Of a stretch of 64,000 nt of DNA, positions 56,049 to 64,000 are shown in pieces. The notes under the pieces were generated by a model. That model ran no database searches. It had not been told where the DNA came from and saw nothing but the letters and a program-made list of their open reading frames with translations. Both the position numbers and the translations under genes were made by a program. Every line of letters begins with the position of its first letter. The stretch's first letter is position 1. Source of the stretch: Kushneria marisflavi (GTDB lineage: Bacteria > Pseudomonadota > Gammaproteobacteria > Pseudomonadales > Halomonadaceae); the NCBI RefSeq assembly GCF_002157205.1, contig NZ_CP021358.1, forward strand, positions 930,001 to 994,000. The letters are read 5' to 3'.

Positions 56049-57452
56049 TCAGCGTTCCCGCAGCGCGCCCTGCTGCGCTCTCAATATCGGCTTGAGCAGA
56101 TACTGCAAAATGGTCTGATTTCCCGTAATGACATCCACGGTGGCCTGCATGCCGGGAATGATGGTCATGGCGTTATTGTCACGACCCAGATGATTCTGAT
56201 CGGTAACGACCGTGACCTCGTAGAAACTGTTGCCCTTTTCATCCTGTACCGTATCCGGACTGATACGCTGAACAACGCCCTTGAGACCGCCATAGATGGT
56301 GAAGTCATAGGCTGAAAGCTTGACGGTGGCGGGTAGCCCCGGATGAATGAAGCCGATATCACGCGGAGGAATACGCACATCGATCTGCAGCTGATCATCG
56401 ATGGGCACGATCTCCATGAGGCTTGCCCCGGGCTCGATCACACCACCGATGGTATTGACGTTGATGGTGCGCACGCTGCCCTGCACCGGTGAGGTCACCA
56501 GCGTTCGATCCAGTCGATCCTGAAGGCTGGCACGTCCCTGCTGCTGACTCTCCAGGCGGCCTCGCGCCTCACTCAGGGCATCGGCGCTGCGTACCCGGAA
56601 CTGAGCGGCCAGATCACGCCGTCGGCTGATGGCTTCCTGCAGCTCGGACTGCTTGGAAGGAATCGACAGGCGTGCCGACTCGAGTTCGCCGCGCAGGTCG
56701 TTGACCTGCCGCTGCTGCTCGAGCAGATCCACTCGGGAAACGACCCCTTCCTGTACCAGCGGTGAGGTAATCGCCAGCTGCTGACTGGCCAGCTGATAGC
56801 TGCGAGACAGACTTCCGACCCTGGCACGAAGCTCGCTGAGCTCCTGATTGCGCTGGGCAATCTGCTCGCGGGCCTGATCCAGCTGGGTGCGCAGCCCACC
56901 GACTCGCTCGCGATAGCCTTCTGTCGCAGTGTTCGCCAGCGCCTGATTGTTTGCGCGAAACGCGTCATCGAATTCAGGTGGGTTCGAGGTGATGACCACC
57001 TGATCCTGCCAATTATCGACAGAAGCATCGATGCTGACCGAGGCAAGCTCGGCCTGATACTGGGCAATGATGGACTGAAGGCCCGCCAGTGTGGATTCCC
57101 GCTCGGCAAGATCGGAACTGGCGCGGGTTGGATCAATTCTGGCCAGTGGCTGCCCCGGCTCGACAATATCGCCCTGACGGACGTAGAGCTCGCGCACGAT
57201 GCCGCCCTCCAGGTTTTGAATGGTCTGAAGCCGACTTGAGGGGACGACCTGACCGGTGCCACGGGTGACGACCTCGACATGCGCCAGCGCCGCCCAGGTG
57301 ATAAAGGCCGCCAGCACCGCCAGAAGCACCCACAGCAGAATGCGCGAACGCCAGGGCGTGGCCAGCAGCATGGCCGCACTGGCATCGTCGGCCAGTTCAA
57401 GCTCATGACTGCCGGGACGCGGCCAGCGCCTCGATTTAGCCAGTAGTGCCAT
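56049..57452 (-). CDS. HlyD-family membrane fusion protein (LapC-like)
   Basis: A 467-residue type I secretion adaptor. Cytoplasmic N-tail, single TM near residues 42-62 (ILLWVLLAVLAAFITWAALA), lipoyl-like start TRGTGQVVPSSRLQTIQNLE near 70, a long coiled-coil (about 105-310, rich in Gln, Arg and Leu), and a C-terminal beta-barrel region with the HlyD signature (DDQLQIDVRIPPRDIGFIHPG near 362). The start ATG at 57452 follows GGAGG and overlaps the end of the ATPase gene. Confidence 0.93.
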   Translation of the reverse strand: MALLAKSRRWPRPGSHELELADDASAAMLLATPWRSRILLWVLLAVLAAFITWAALAHVEVVTRGTGQVVPSSRLQTIQNLEGGIVRELYVRQGDIVEPGQPLARIDPTRASSDLAERESTLAGLQSIIAQYQAELASVSIDASVDNWQDQVVITSNPPEFDDAFRANNQALANTATEGYRERVGGLRTQLDQAREQIAQRNQELSELRARVGSLSRSYQLASQQLAITSPLVQEGVVSRVDLLEQQRQVNDLRGELESARLSIPSKQSELQEAISRRRDLAAQFRVRSADALSEARGRLESQQQGRASLQDRLDRTLVTSPVQGSVRTINVNTIGGVIEPGASLMEIVPIDDQLQIDVRIPPRDIGFIHPGLPATVKLSAYDFTIYGGLKGVVQRISPDTVQDEKGNSFYEVTVVTDQNHLGRDNNAMTIIPGMQATVDVITGNQTILQYLLKPILRAQQGALRER

Positions 57453-59667
57453 GACGCACCTCCGATCCTGCATTGCCGGCACCCGGCCCCGGGGCATGTA
57501 CCCGCCCCTCATTGAGCGCCTTGAGAACACTGGCCTTGGGGCCATCGGCAATCACGCGGCCCTGATCGAGCACGATCAGACGGTCTACCACTTCCAGCAT
57601 CGAGCTTTTATGGGTCACCAGTACGACGGTCTGACTCCGCGGCATTTCGATCAGTACGCGTCGTAGCCGTGCCTCGGCACGGTTATCTAGATGCGCGCCC
57701 GGCTCATCAAGCAGCAGCAGGGGCGCGCGGGTTAAAAGCGCCCGGGCCATCAACACAGACTGACGCTGCCCGCTGGAAAGCAGACGACCACCTTCGCCGA
57801 CCTGACGATCGAGGCCGTCCGGGTCGTGGCGGGTAAACTCGGTTACCCCGGCCACATCGGCCGCCCGCTGAATGGCTTCGTCACTGGCATGCGGCTGGCC
57901 CAGTGTGATGTTTTCACGAATGGTGCCAAAAAAGAGCGCGCTGTCCTGACCGGCATGACCGATATGGCGGCGCACATCAGCCGGATGAAGCTGATTGATA
58001 TCCAGCCCATCGATGCGCAGGCTGCCACTGGTAGCGCGGTAAAGTCCGGTCATCATGCGCTGCAGGGTGCTTTTGCCGGCCCCCATGCGACCGATAATCC
58101 CGATACGCTCGCCGGGCTCGATGGTCAGCGAGACATCATGCAGGATCTCGGGAGACTCCGGGGAATACTGAAAGCCGACGTGGTCAAACTCGATGCGCAT
58201 ATTGAGACGATCACGATGCACATAGTTCTTGCCCTCTTCTACTTCATCGGGCATCTGCATGATCTGATCGATGGCCGCCATCGCACTGCGGGTCTGCCCC
58301 AGACGAGTAATCAAGAGCGCCATCTGTGCCAGTGGCTGCAGCGCCCGGCCAGTCAGCATGACCGCGGCAATCAGGGCGCCCATGGAGAGCTGCGCATCCC
58401 CGATCAGATAGACGCCATAAATGACCAGCGCCACGGTCGCCAGCTGGTTGACGCTCATGGTAAGCGACGAGACGGACGTCGAGAGGTTTCGGCTTTTCAC
58501 GCCCCAGCGGGAAATCTCACCGACCGCGCGCTCGTAGCGGCGCTGGGTGTCGCCCTGAGCATTGGCAAGCTTGAGGCTTTCAAGCCCGGCCACGCTCTCG
58601 ACCAGACGCGCATGTTTTTCGGTCGCCAGACGTGAGCCCAGCTCGATCGAGCGTTTCATCGGCCACTGAATCACGATGCTGTATCCCAGCAGGATCAGCA
58701 GCGCAATGACAGGTACCCATACCAGCGGGCCGCCCACAATCCAGATCACCACCAGAAAGAAGATGGCAAAGGGCATATCGACCAGAGTGGTCATGGTCAT
58801 GGAGGTGAAGAAGTCGCGAACCGAGTCGAACTCCTGCAGATTCTTGACAAACGCCCCGACCGACACGGGGCGAGCGTCCATGCGAAGGTTCATGACCTTG
58901 GCAAAGATTTTTGCGGAGAGCAGCACCTCCGACTTGCGTCCGGCCGTATCGAGAAAGAAGGCCCGCACCTGACGCACCAATAGATCAAACGCCACAATGA
59001 TGCCCATGCCGCTGGCCAGTACCCAGAGCGTATCGAACGCCATGTTGGGCACCACCTTGTCATAGACATTCATGGTGAAAAGCGGCGCCGCCAGCGCAAA
59101 CAGATTGATCAGAAGCGAGGCGATCAGAACATCGCGATAAATCGGGGTGGAGAGCTTCAGTGTCGACCAGAACCAGTGGCCTTCGGCCAGCTTCACGGTC
59201 TCCGGCGCGCGCTCGTCAAAGCGGTGCTCACGGCGGATATAGACGATCTGGCCGGTTGCTTCCTCACACAGGCTATCCATAAGGATCTGCTGGGTGCCGT
59301 CAGCTTCGGGCAGATAGATGGTGGCGTTTTTGCGCTCGCTGTCGCGTGACAGCATGATCGCAGCACGACGCCCCTTGAGAATCACGATACAGGGCAACAG
59401 GATATCGGCGACGCGATCAGGCTGCTGGCTGACCAGCTTGGCCGAAAGGCCGGCACGATGGGCGGCACGCGGCAAAAGCGACAGCGTCAGTCGCCCGTCA
59501 TCAAGTGGCAGGCCGGCGCTGATGGCCTCGCCCGAGCGAGGTTCGCCGTGATAACGGGAAAGAAAGACGAGCGATTGCAGCAGCGGATCGCTCTCTTTTT
59601 CGCCGACGGGATCCGGACGAAGTGGTGTGGGTTCATCTACCAAACTGCTGCCCCTTTTCTGATTCAT
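57436..59667 (-). CDS. Type I secretion ABC transporter ATPase (LapB-like, adhesin export)
   Basis: A 743-residue exporter. Order: an N-terminal domain resembling a degenerate C39 peptidase (about 25-150, no clear catalytic Cys, as in LapB/HlyB-type exporters), six TM segments (about 180-450), and an ABC domain with Walker A GRMGAGKST near 535, signature LSSGQRQSVLMARALL near 640, and Walker B LLLLDEPGAHLDN near 660. Start is ATG at 59667. Its stop overlaps the fusion-protein start. A hairpin lies upstream, between it and the adhesin gene. Confidence 0.93.
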   Translation of the reverse strand: MNQKRGSSLVDEPTPLRPDPVGEKESDPLLQSLVFLSRYHGEPRSGEAISAGLPLDDGRLTLSLLPRAAHRAGLSAKLVSQQPDRVADILLPCIVILKGRRAAIMLSRDSERKNATIYLPEADGTQQILMDSLCEEATGQIVYIRREHRFDERAPETVKLAEGHWFWSTLKLSTPIYRDVLIASLLINLFALAAPLFTMNVYDKVVPNMAFDTLWVLASGMGIIVAFDLLVRQVRAFFLDTAGRKSEVLLSAKIFAKVMNLRMDARPVSVGAFVKNLQEFDSVRDFFTSMTMTTLVDMPFAIFFLVVIWIVGGPLVWVPVIALLILLGYSIVIQWPMKRSIELGSRLATEKHARLVESVAGLESLKLANAQGDTQRRYERAVGEISRWGVKSRNLSTSVSSLTMSVNQLATVALVIYGVYLIGDAQLSMGALIAAVMLTGRALQPLAQMALLITRLGQTRSAMAAIDQIMQMPDEVEEGKNYVHRDRLNMRIEFDHVGFQYSPESPEILHDVSLTIEPGERIGIIGRMGAGKSTLQRMMTGLYRATSGSLRIDGLDINQLHPADVRRHIGHAGQDSALFFGTIRENITLGQPHASDEAIQRAADVAGVTEFTRHDPDGLDRQVGEGGRLLSSGQRQSVLMARALLTRAPLLLLDEPGAHLDNRAEARLRRVLIEMPRSQTVVLVTHKSSMLEVVDRLIVLDQGRVIADGPKASVLKALNEGRVHAPGPGAGNAGSEVRHGTTG

Positions 59668-59758
59668 CCTGATGACAGGGCTGTCCGTTCATGCTGCGCG
59701 ACAGGGGCATCGACATGAATGCCCAGCACCTATTGTGAAGCGCTCCCGTATCGTCTCC

Positions 59759-59797
59759 TCCCGGAAATAGCGATGGTTTATGCCGCTATTTCCGGGA
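59759..59797 (-). other. Intergenic hairpin between adhesin and exporter genes
   Basis: A 14-bp perfect stem (arms 59759-59772 and 59784-59797) with an 11-base loop, in the 164-base gap between the adhesin stop and the exporter start. No T-run follows on the minus strand, so it is likely an RNA processing or stability element, or partial terminator, rather than a full stop. Confidence 0.6.
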
Positions 59798-59831
59798 TCG
59801 AAGCACCGACGACTGCAAGCCATATGACGCT

Positions 59832-62756
59832 TCAACCGTCCAGGTTCGTTTTGAGGTTGCCGTTGTCCAGCAGCGTCTTGATGATCTCCGTATCGGAATT
59901 GCCCAGGGTGGTGAAGTCCACGCCGCTGAACACGATCTTCTGTGTCACGCTGCCTCCCGGCCCGTCGGTCTTGATCTCGAGCGTCGAGCTATTGCTGCCT
60001 GCCGTGCCCGGCGCCCCGCTCGCCTCGCCCTTGACGAAGTGCAGATACTGGGAAGCCAGACTGGCATCCTGGGCATTGCTGCCGCTGCCGCCGATATCAA
60101 GCAGATCCGATAGGTCGAGAACATCGCCACCGCTGCCACGGGTAAAGTCGGTAATGCGATCCACCGCCGGGCTGGCACTGCTGCCCTGATCGCCACGCAT
60201 CCAGGCAAAGGTATCGCCGCCCTCGCCGCCGGTCAGAATGTCGTTGCCTGAGCCCCCTGCCAGCAGATCGTTACCGGTACCGCCCTCCAGCAGATCGTTG
60301 CCGGCACCGCCGTAGATGCGATCATTACCGGCATTGCCGCGCAGTGTATCGCTGCCACCGTAGCCAAACAGAAGATCGTTGCCGTCTCCGCCGGTCAGGA
60401 TGTCATTGCCGGTCGTGCCCAGCTCCAGATCAGCCCCGGCCGTTCCGCCAACGCTACTGCCGGAGACCACGTTGATCGGAGTCCCGGCCCCCAGACCCAG
60501 CAGATGGTTATTGCTGAGCGTGACCGTGTGGTCGCTGCTGTGCTGGCCATTGCCATCAACCGTGGCAAAGGTGAACCTGTCAGCCTGCGGACCGAGATCA
60601 CCGATACCCAGAAAGCCGGGCTGATTTCCGGGGTTGTAGGTCAGCGTAGTGGGATCAAATACCTTGCCGGACAGCACATCGTTGGCCGTCACGGCGGTGG
60701 TACCGGAATAGAGCACCCCGTTGATGGGAATCGAGGTAATCACCACACCGAGGTGTGAGCCGCTTTCCAGATCGTGCAATTTTCCCTGGCGAGCAAAATC
60801 GATGTACACCACATCACTGCTGATGCTGGTCGTGGTCAGCATGACCGTGAAATCGGACGCGGTCGGCGTCTGATTATGCGTACTGCCGGTCACCTGTATG
60901 GCAAGCGTCGCTGTGGCAGTGCCACCCTTGCCGTCGCTGACGGTGTAGCTGAAGGTGTCATCGGCCGTTTTGCCACCGAGCAGCGCGCGGCTGGTGGGCC
61001 GGTCAGGATCAAGCCGGTAGCTGTAGCTACCATCGGCGCCGAGTGTCAGCGTGCCATAAACGCCCTGCAGGATCGTACTGCCGCCCGCCGCCACTGCCGC
61101 CGAACTGCCGGCCACGCTGTTGGCTGCCCCGGTGACATTCAGCTGATCGCCACTGTCGATATCCTTGTCATTGGCCAGCACATTGCCTGTGGCGGTGGGC
61201 ACGCCTTCGGTCGCCAGTCCCACATTGCCTGCAGCACCATAGAGCACACCGCTGCCCAGACTTGTCAGTGCTGTCGGCGTACCCAAAGCGTGCGTATCCA
61301 CGTTCATGGGTGTGGCCTTGTTGTCCGTGGTCATGATCAACAGATTGCCGCGGGCATCCTCGGCAAGCCCGTAGACCTGCGCCGGCATGGTCGCCACCAG
61401 TGATATCGAGCCACTTCCGATCGTGCCGTCACTGTTGATGGGCAGCTCATAGACTCGTCCGCTCTGGTCAGAGCTGTAGAGATGTCCTCCGACATATTGC
61501 AGATCGCCCCCTGACAGGAAGGGGCTGGTGGCCACCTGGGTCACTTTCATGGTCAACGGGTTGATCTGATAGAGACCGGTGTTGTTATAGCTGGCCGCCA
61601 GCAGCTGGCCACTGGGCATCAGCGTCAGGGCCGCCAGACCCAGCGTTCCCGCCAGATTGCCCAGCGAAGTGGCTACGCCGGTCGTGGCGTTGATGCTGTA
61701 GAGCGTGGTTCCCCCCGAGGTTGTCGAGTAGCTCACGCCAAACAGTCGCCCGGGCGTATTGCTGGTCGCAATATCACCAAGCGTCGGTATGCTGCCACCC
61801 AGCGGGGTTTTGAGGGTTACACTGGTCTGCGTCCCTGTCGTCAGGTTCCAGGCTTCCAGGGTTCCGGTGTGAGTCGAGAGATACACCACCTTCTGTTCGC
61901 CCTGGCCGCTGACCGAGGCCGTATCCGCAACGGACACCACCGGCCCATCATTAACGCCGTTGACGGTCACGCGAATGGTCTGGGTCGAGCCGTCCGCCGC
62001 CTTGACGTTGAAGGTGTCGATTTTTGTCTGACCCATGCCCAGCGACTGGGTGACCGAGTTGGGCACGCTGTAGGTCCACTGACCCTGGGCGTTGATGACC
62101 AGACTGCCCAGATTGCCCTGTGCCGGTGTGACGCTTGCCGGGTCAATCGCAACCTGCTGATTATTGCCATCAACCATCAAAAGCGTATTGGTCGTGGTCA
62201 GCGTATCGGGGGCCTGATCTTCCGTGACGCTGCCGCGATCCGGGTTGGCGGCAAACACCGCCACGTTCTGAGTCACTGAACTGGACGCCTGCCCACCCTG
62301 AACACCAGTGGCCGTGGCCGTAAACACCATCGGAATCACGCCCACAAAGCCTGCCGGCGGCAGCAGTTTCAAATCGGGAAGCGACCAGCCCTCGAGCGAC
62401 ACCGACTGATTGATTGAAGTGATCGTGACGCTGTGGCCGGCGCCGTCGCTGAGCACCGACCCCATCGGTATCTTACTGACCGAAATCGACAGCGTTTCGC
62501 TGCCGATCGTGTCGGTCAGCGCGGCTTTCGGTGTTCCCAGCTCAATACGGGTACCTGTCATCCCCTGGTTTTCATGCACGGGGTAGTAGCTGATGCCGGC
62601 ACTGACCGTCAGCGGTGAGAAGGAAAGCTGGGCGCCGATCAGGGTCTGAGGGCTGCCATAAAGACCGAAGTGTTGGGTAGAGAGGGACTGAAGCGCCCCA
62701 CCGTCCGTGCTCAGCCCGATCGAGAAGGACTGTGCCGATGTCGAGGTATTACCCAC
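59832..62756 (-). CDS. RTX/VCBS adhesin, C-terminal part (frameshifted from upstream part)
   Basis: The 974-residue frame carries the C-terminus of a LapA/BapA-type adhesin. Seen from N to C: a PEP/SGYYP-type cell-surface segment, a VCBS-like repeat (INAQGQWTYSVPNS), a propeller-like segment (coded about 61215-61905), a cadherin-like domain (NVLANDKDIDSGDQLNVTG), RTX nonapeptide repeats GGxGND (coded about 60205-60440), and the C-terminal type I secretion signal with RITDFTRGSGGDVLDLSDLL. The first residue is an internal GTG, not a true start: in-frame sequence continues upstream to the frameshift near 62850. Secreted by the exporter genes that follow and probably released by LapG. Confidence 0.85.
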   Translation of the reverse strand: MGNTSTSAQSFSIGLSTDGGALQSLSTQHFGLYGSPQTLIGAQLSFSPLTVSAGISYYPVHENQGMTGTRIELGTPKAALTDTIGSETLSISVSKIPMGSVLSDGAGHSVTITSINQSVSLEGWSLPDLKLLPPAGFVGVIPMVFTATATGVQGGQASSSVTQNVAVFAANPDRGSVTEDQAPDTLTTTNTLLMVDGNNQQVAIDPASVTPAQGNLGSLVINAQGQWTYSVPNSVTQSLGMGQTKIDTFNVKAADGSTQTIRVTVNGVNDGPVVSVADTASVSGQGEQKVVYLSTHTGTLEAWNLTTGTQTSVTLKTPLGGSIPTLGDIATSNTPGRLFGVSYSTTSGGTTLYSINATTGVATSLGNLAGTLGLAALTLMPSGQLLAASYNNTGLYQINPLTMKVTQVATSPFLSGGDLQYVGGHLYSSDQSGRVYELPINSDGTIGSGSISLVATMPAQVYGLAEDARGNLLIMTTDNKATPMNVDTHALGTPTALTSLGSGVLYGAAGNVGLATEGVPTATGNVLANDKDIDSGDQLNVTGAANSVAGSSAAVAAGGSTILQGVYGTLTLGADGSYSYRLDPDRPTSRALLGGKTADDTFSYTVSDGKGGTATATLAIQVTGSTHNQTPTASDFTVMLTTTSISSDVVYIDFARQGKLHDLESGSHLGVVITSIPINGVLYSGTTAVTANDVLSGKVFDPTTLTYNPGNQPGFLGIGDLGPQADRFTFATVDGNGQHSSDHTVTLSNNHLLGLGAGTPINVVSGSSVGGTAGADLELGTTGNDILTGGDGNDLLFGYGGSDTLRGNAGNDRIYGGAGNDLLEGGTGNDLLAGGSGNDILTGGEGGDTFAWMRGDQGSSASPAVDRITDFTRGSGGDVLDLSDLLDIGGSGSNAQDASLASQYLHFVKGEASGAPGTAGSNSSTLEIKTDGPGGSVTQKIVFSGVDFTTLGNSDTEIIKTLLDNGNLKTNLDG
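60205..60440 (-). repeat. RTX nonapeptide calcium-binding repeats in the adhesin
   Basis: About seven tandem nine-residue units of the GGxGNDxLx form (for example LTGGDGNDLLFGYGGSDTL, IYGGAGNDLLEGGTGNDLL). They form a calcium-bound beta-roll near the secretion signal. The protein-level repeats give a repetitive DNA pattern, which is not a CRISPR. Confidence 0.85.
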
Positions 62757-64000
62757 ATACAGCTCGACCGGATAGTAACCGCTGGCCGTGGGCGTGAAGG
62801 CGACCGAATTGTAGGTACCGCCCAGCGAGGTACTGGCCAGCAGTGCCTGCCCCCGACCGACAGTAGCGCCCCGCCATGAGCGCTGCCGCTGAAGGTATAG
62901 GTATGCCCGGCTTCCAGATAGATCATGCCCTGGCTGGCATAGACGTTGCCTGCCGCAATCGAGGTGTTGAGTCCGGTCGAGGCGGTCGTTGAGGTGGTTG
63001 GCACCAGCGCACCGAGTAGATCGAGTTCATCCACGCCGACAGAGGAGACCGTCGAGCCGGTACTGGTCAGAATATTGCCGGTGCTGGTGACCAGCCCGCC
63101 CAATAGTGTTCCGCTACCACCCAGCAACGTACCAGTATCGGTCAGAAGCGTACCTGCGCCACCGACAGCACCGCCCAGGGTATTGATGACACTTCCAAGC
63201 GTGCTGGTCAGCGTGAACGCTGACCCCTGATACAATTCGGCTACCAGACCCAGCGAGCCCCCCAGAATGCCGCCGATGCCAACGCTCTGGTCGACGACCT
63301 GAATGGTTGGCGCATCGACGTTACCGGTCACGGTGACCGTCAGCGTGGTCTCGGCCGTACTCCCCTGGCCATCGCTGACGGTATAAGTGATCGACGTGGT
63401 CTGCTGGCTGCCCTCGGCCAGGTTCTGGAATGATGTGCCCGGATCAAAGGTATAACTGCCGTCAGCATTGAGAATGAAGCTGCCGCCATGACTGCCGGCA
63501 ATGGCGTGCCCAATACCTGCCGACGAGCCGTTAACGGCGCTGACGCTCAGGGAGGCCGCAGCATCCAGATCCTGGTCGTTGCTCAGGACACCGTGCGTGG
63601 CATCAACTACCAGCGAATGGTCTTCATCGATCATCCCGGTATCCGCCACGGCATCGACCGGGCTGTTTTTACCAACGACGGTCACCGTAATGGTGTGCGT
63701 GGTGCCATCCAATGAGGCCACGGTAAAGGTTTCCACCTTCGTTTGACCCGCATTCAGGTAGGCGATAGCGCTGTTGGGCACGCTATAGACCCACTGACCA
63801 TCGGCATCCAGCGTCAGGTGCCCCAGCGTTCCGGCCGGCGACGTGACGCTTTCCGGATTGAAAAGCGCCTCCCCAACGTCGGCATCCCGAACTGTCAATG
63901 CCCCGCTGGCCACCAGCATCGGGTCCGTGCTTTCACTGCTCGTTTCCGGCAGATTGACCAGTGCACCACCAGCGGCGCCAGTCAGGTTAACCACGATGGT
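62711..64000 (-). CDS. RTX/VCBS adhesin, upstream part (5' end outside window; frame broken near 62850)
   Basis: This frame is open to the right edge of the window, so the adhesin start lies beyond it. It holds a VCBS-like repeat (LDADGQWVYSVPNS, coded about 63800) that is nearly the same as one in the downstream frame (INAQGQWTYSVPNS), a cadherin-like domain (FILNADGSYTFDPGTSFQNL, TVSDGQGSTAETTLTV), a glycine/threonine-rich linker with repeated TGTLLGGSGTLLGGL, then the surface domain start AGHTYTFSGSAHGGALLSVGG. After about 62850 the frame is nonsense to a stop at 62711. The N-terminal retention module and any LapG site are not visible here. Confidence 0.8.
   Translation of the reverse strand, partial: TIVVNLTGAAGGALVNLPETSSESTDPMLVASGALTVRDADVGEALFNPESVTSPAGTLGHLTLDADGQWVYSVPNSAIAYLNAGQTKVETFTVASLDGTTHTITVTVVGKNSPVDAVADTGMIDEDHSLVVDATHGVLSNDQDLDAAASLSVSAVNGSSAGIGHAIAGSHGGSFILNADGSYTFDPGTSFQNLAEGSQQTTSITYTVSDGQGSTAETTLTVTVTGNVDAPTIQVVDQSVGIGGILGGSLGLVAELYQGSAFTLTSTLGSVINTLGGAVGGAGTLLTDTGTLLGGSGTLLGGLVTSTGNILTSTGSTVSSVGVDELDLLGALVPTTSTTASTGLNTSIAAGNVYASQGMIYLEAGHTYTFSGSAHGGALLSVGGRHCWPVPRWAVPTIRSPSRPRPAVTIRSSCMWVIPRHRHSPSRSG
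62850..62854 (-). other. Frame break in adhesin gene at a run of five C
   Basis: On the minus strand the N-terminal frame reads through ...HGGALLSVGG and then becomes nonsense, while the other frame picks up as GQALLASTSLGGTYN. Fusing them at this homopolymer (five G on the coding strand) gives a smooth sequence if one G is added or two removed. It could be a sequencing error, a real pseudogene, or phase variation. Confidence 0.75.

Noticed and set aside
60205..60440. Apparent tandem repeats that might look like a CRISPR
   Set aside because: They are codons for RTX GGxGND repeats with no unique spacers; protein-level repeat of the adhesin.
61000..61400. Small plus-strand frames within the adhesin region
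   Set aside because: Rich in His, Arg, Gly; shadows of the adhesin coding strand.

Overview
The window is a gene-dense, GC-rich chromosomal segment from a gammaproteobacterium. The gene set looks most like the halophilic Halomonadaceae (Halomonas, Kushneria, Chromohalobacter): ihfB-lapA-lapB and sdhE-cptA housekeeping blocks, a Na+/H+ antiporter, the arginine succinyltransferase (AST) pathway with a separate AruF-like subunit, an ethanolamine permease and a LapA/LapG/LapD adhesion system. The family assignment is inference; the proteobacterial core genes are seen directly. I see no rRNA, tRNA, CRISPR array, prophage or insertion sequence. No gap between genes exceeds about 280 bases.

Layout. 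1-2.0 kb: end of a peptide ABC transporter operon (DppD- and DppF-like ATPases). 2.1-8 kb: FUSC membrane protein, sdhE-cptA, ihfB-lapA-lapB, inverted pyrF, a ComEA-like protein, fxsA. 8-11.5 kb: groES-groEL behind a sigma-32-type promoter, then a GNAT enzyme and trmJ. 11.5-19 kb: glutathione transferase, Na+/H+ antiporter, a GNAT-nitrilase fusion, a small lipoprotein, MtfA-like peptidase, and a LysR/DoxX/extradiol-dioxygenase unit. 19-28.5 kb: a second LysR, TVP38 membrane protein, glycosyltransferase, hemerythrin, a third LysR divergent from a fluoroacetate-dehalogenase-like hydrolase plus tartrate/D-malate dehydrogenase, a chemoreceptor and a lipocalin. 28.5-32 kb: TetR with a palindromic operator and a paired SMR exporter, an ABC1-family protein, a CDF transporter.

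32-52 kb is dominated by arginine and amine metabolism. astE lies next to a basic amino acid ABC transporter. The other AST genes (astC, aruF, astA, astD, astB) form an operon 12 kb downstream on the other strand. Between them are a CstA-like peptide transporter, an esterase, ApbE, a class I amidotransferase, an ethanolamine permease, a DUF305 protein and a polyol dehydrogenase/sugar kinase pair. The arginine transporter would import arginine or ornithine, and the AST enzymes would convert arginine to glutamate and succinate.

52-64 kb is a cell-surface adhesion module read leftwards from the right edge: a giant RTX adhesin (start outside the window), its type I secretion ATPase, membrane fusion protein and TolC-like outer membrane protein, then LapD (c-di-GMP receptor) and LapG (periplasmic protease). 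The adhesin frame is broken at a run of five C, and it carries an unusual propeller-like segment inserted into a cadherin-like domain. These are the most interesting features, together with the dehalogenase/tartrate-dehydrogenase unit. Note the naming clash: lapA/lapB at 4.5-6.0 kb are LPS-assembly genes, unrelated to the Lap adhesion genes at 52-64 kb.
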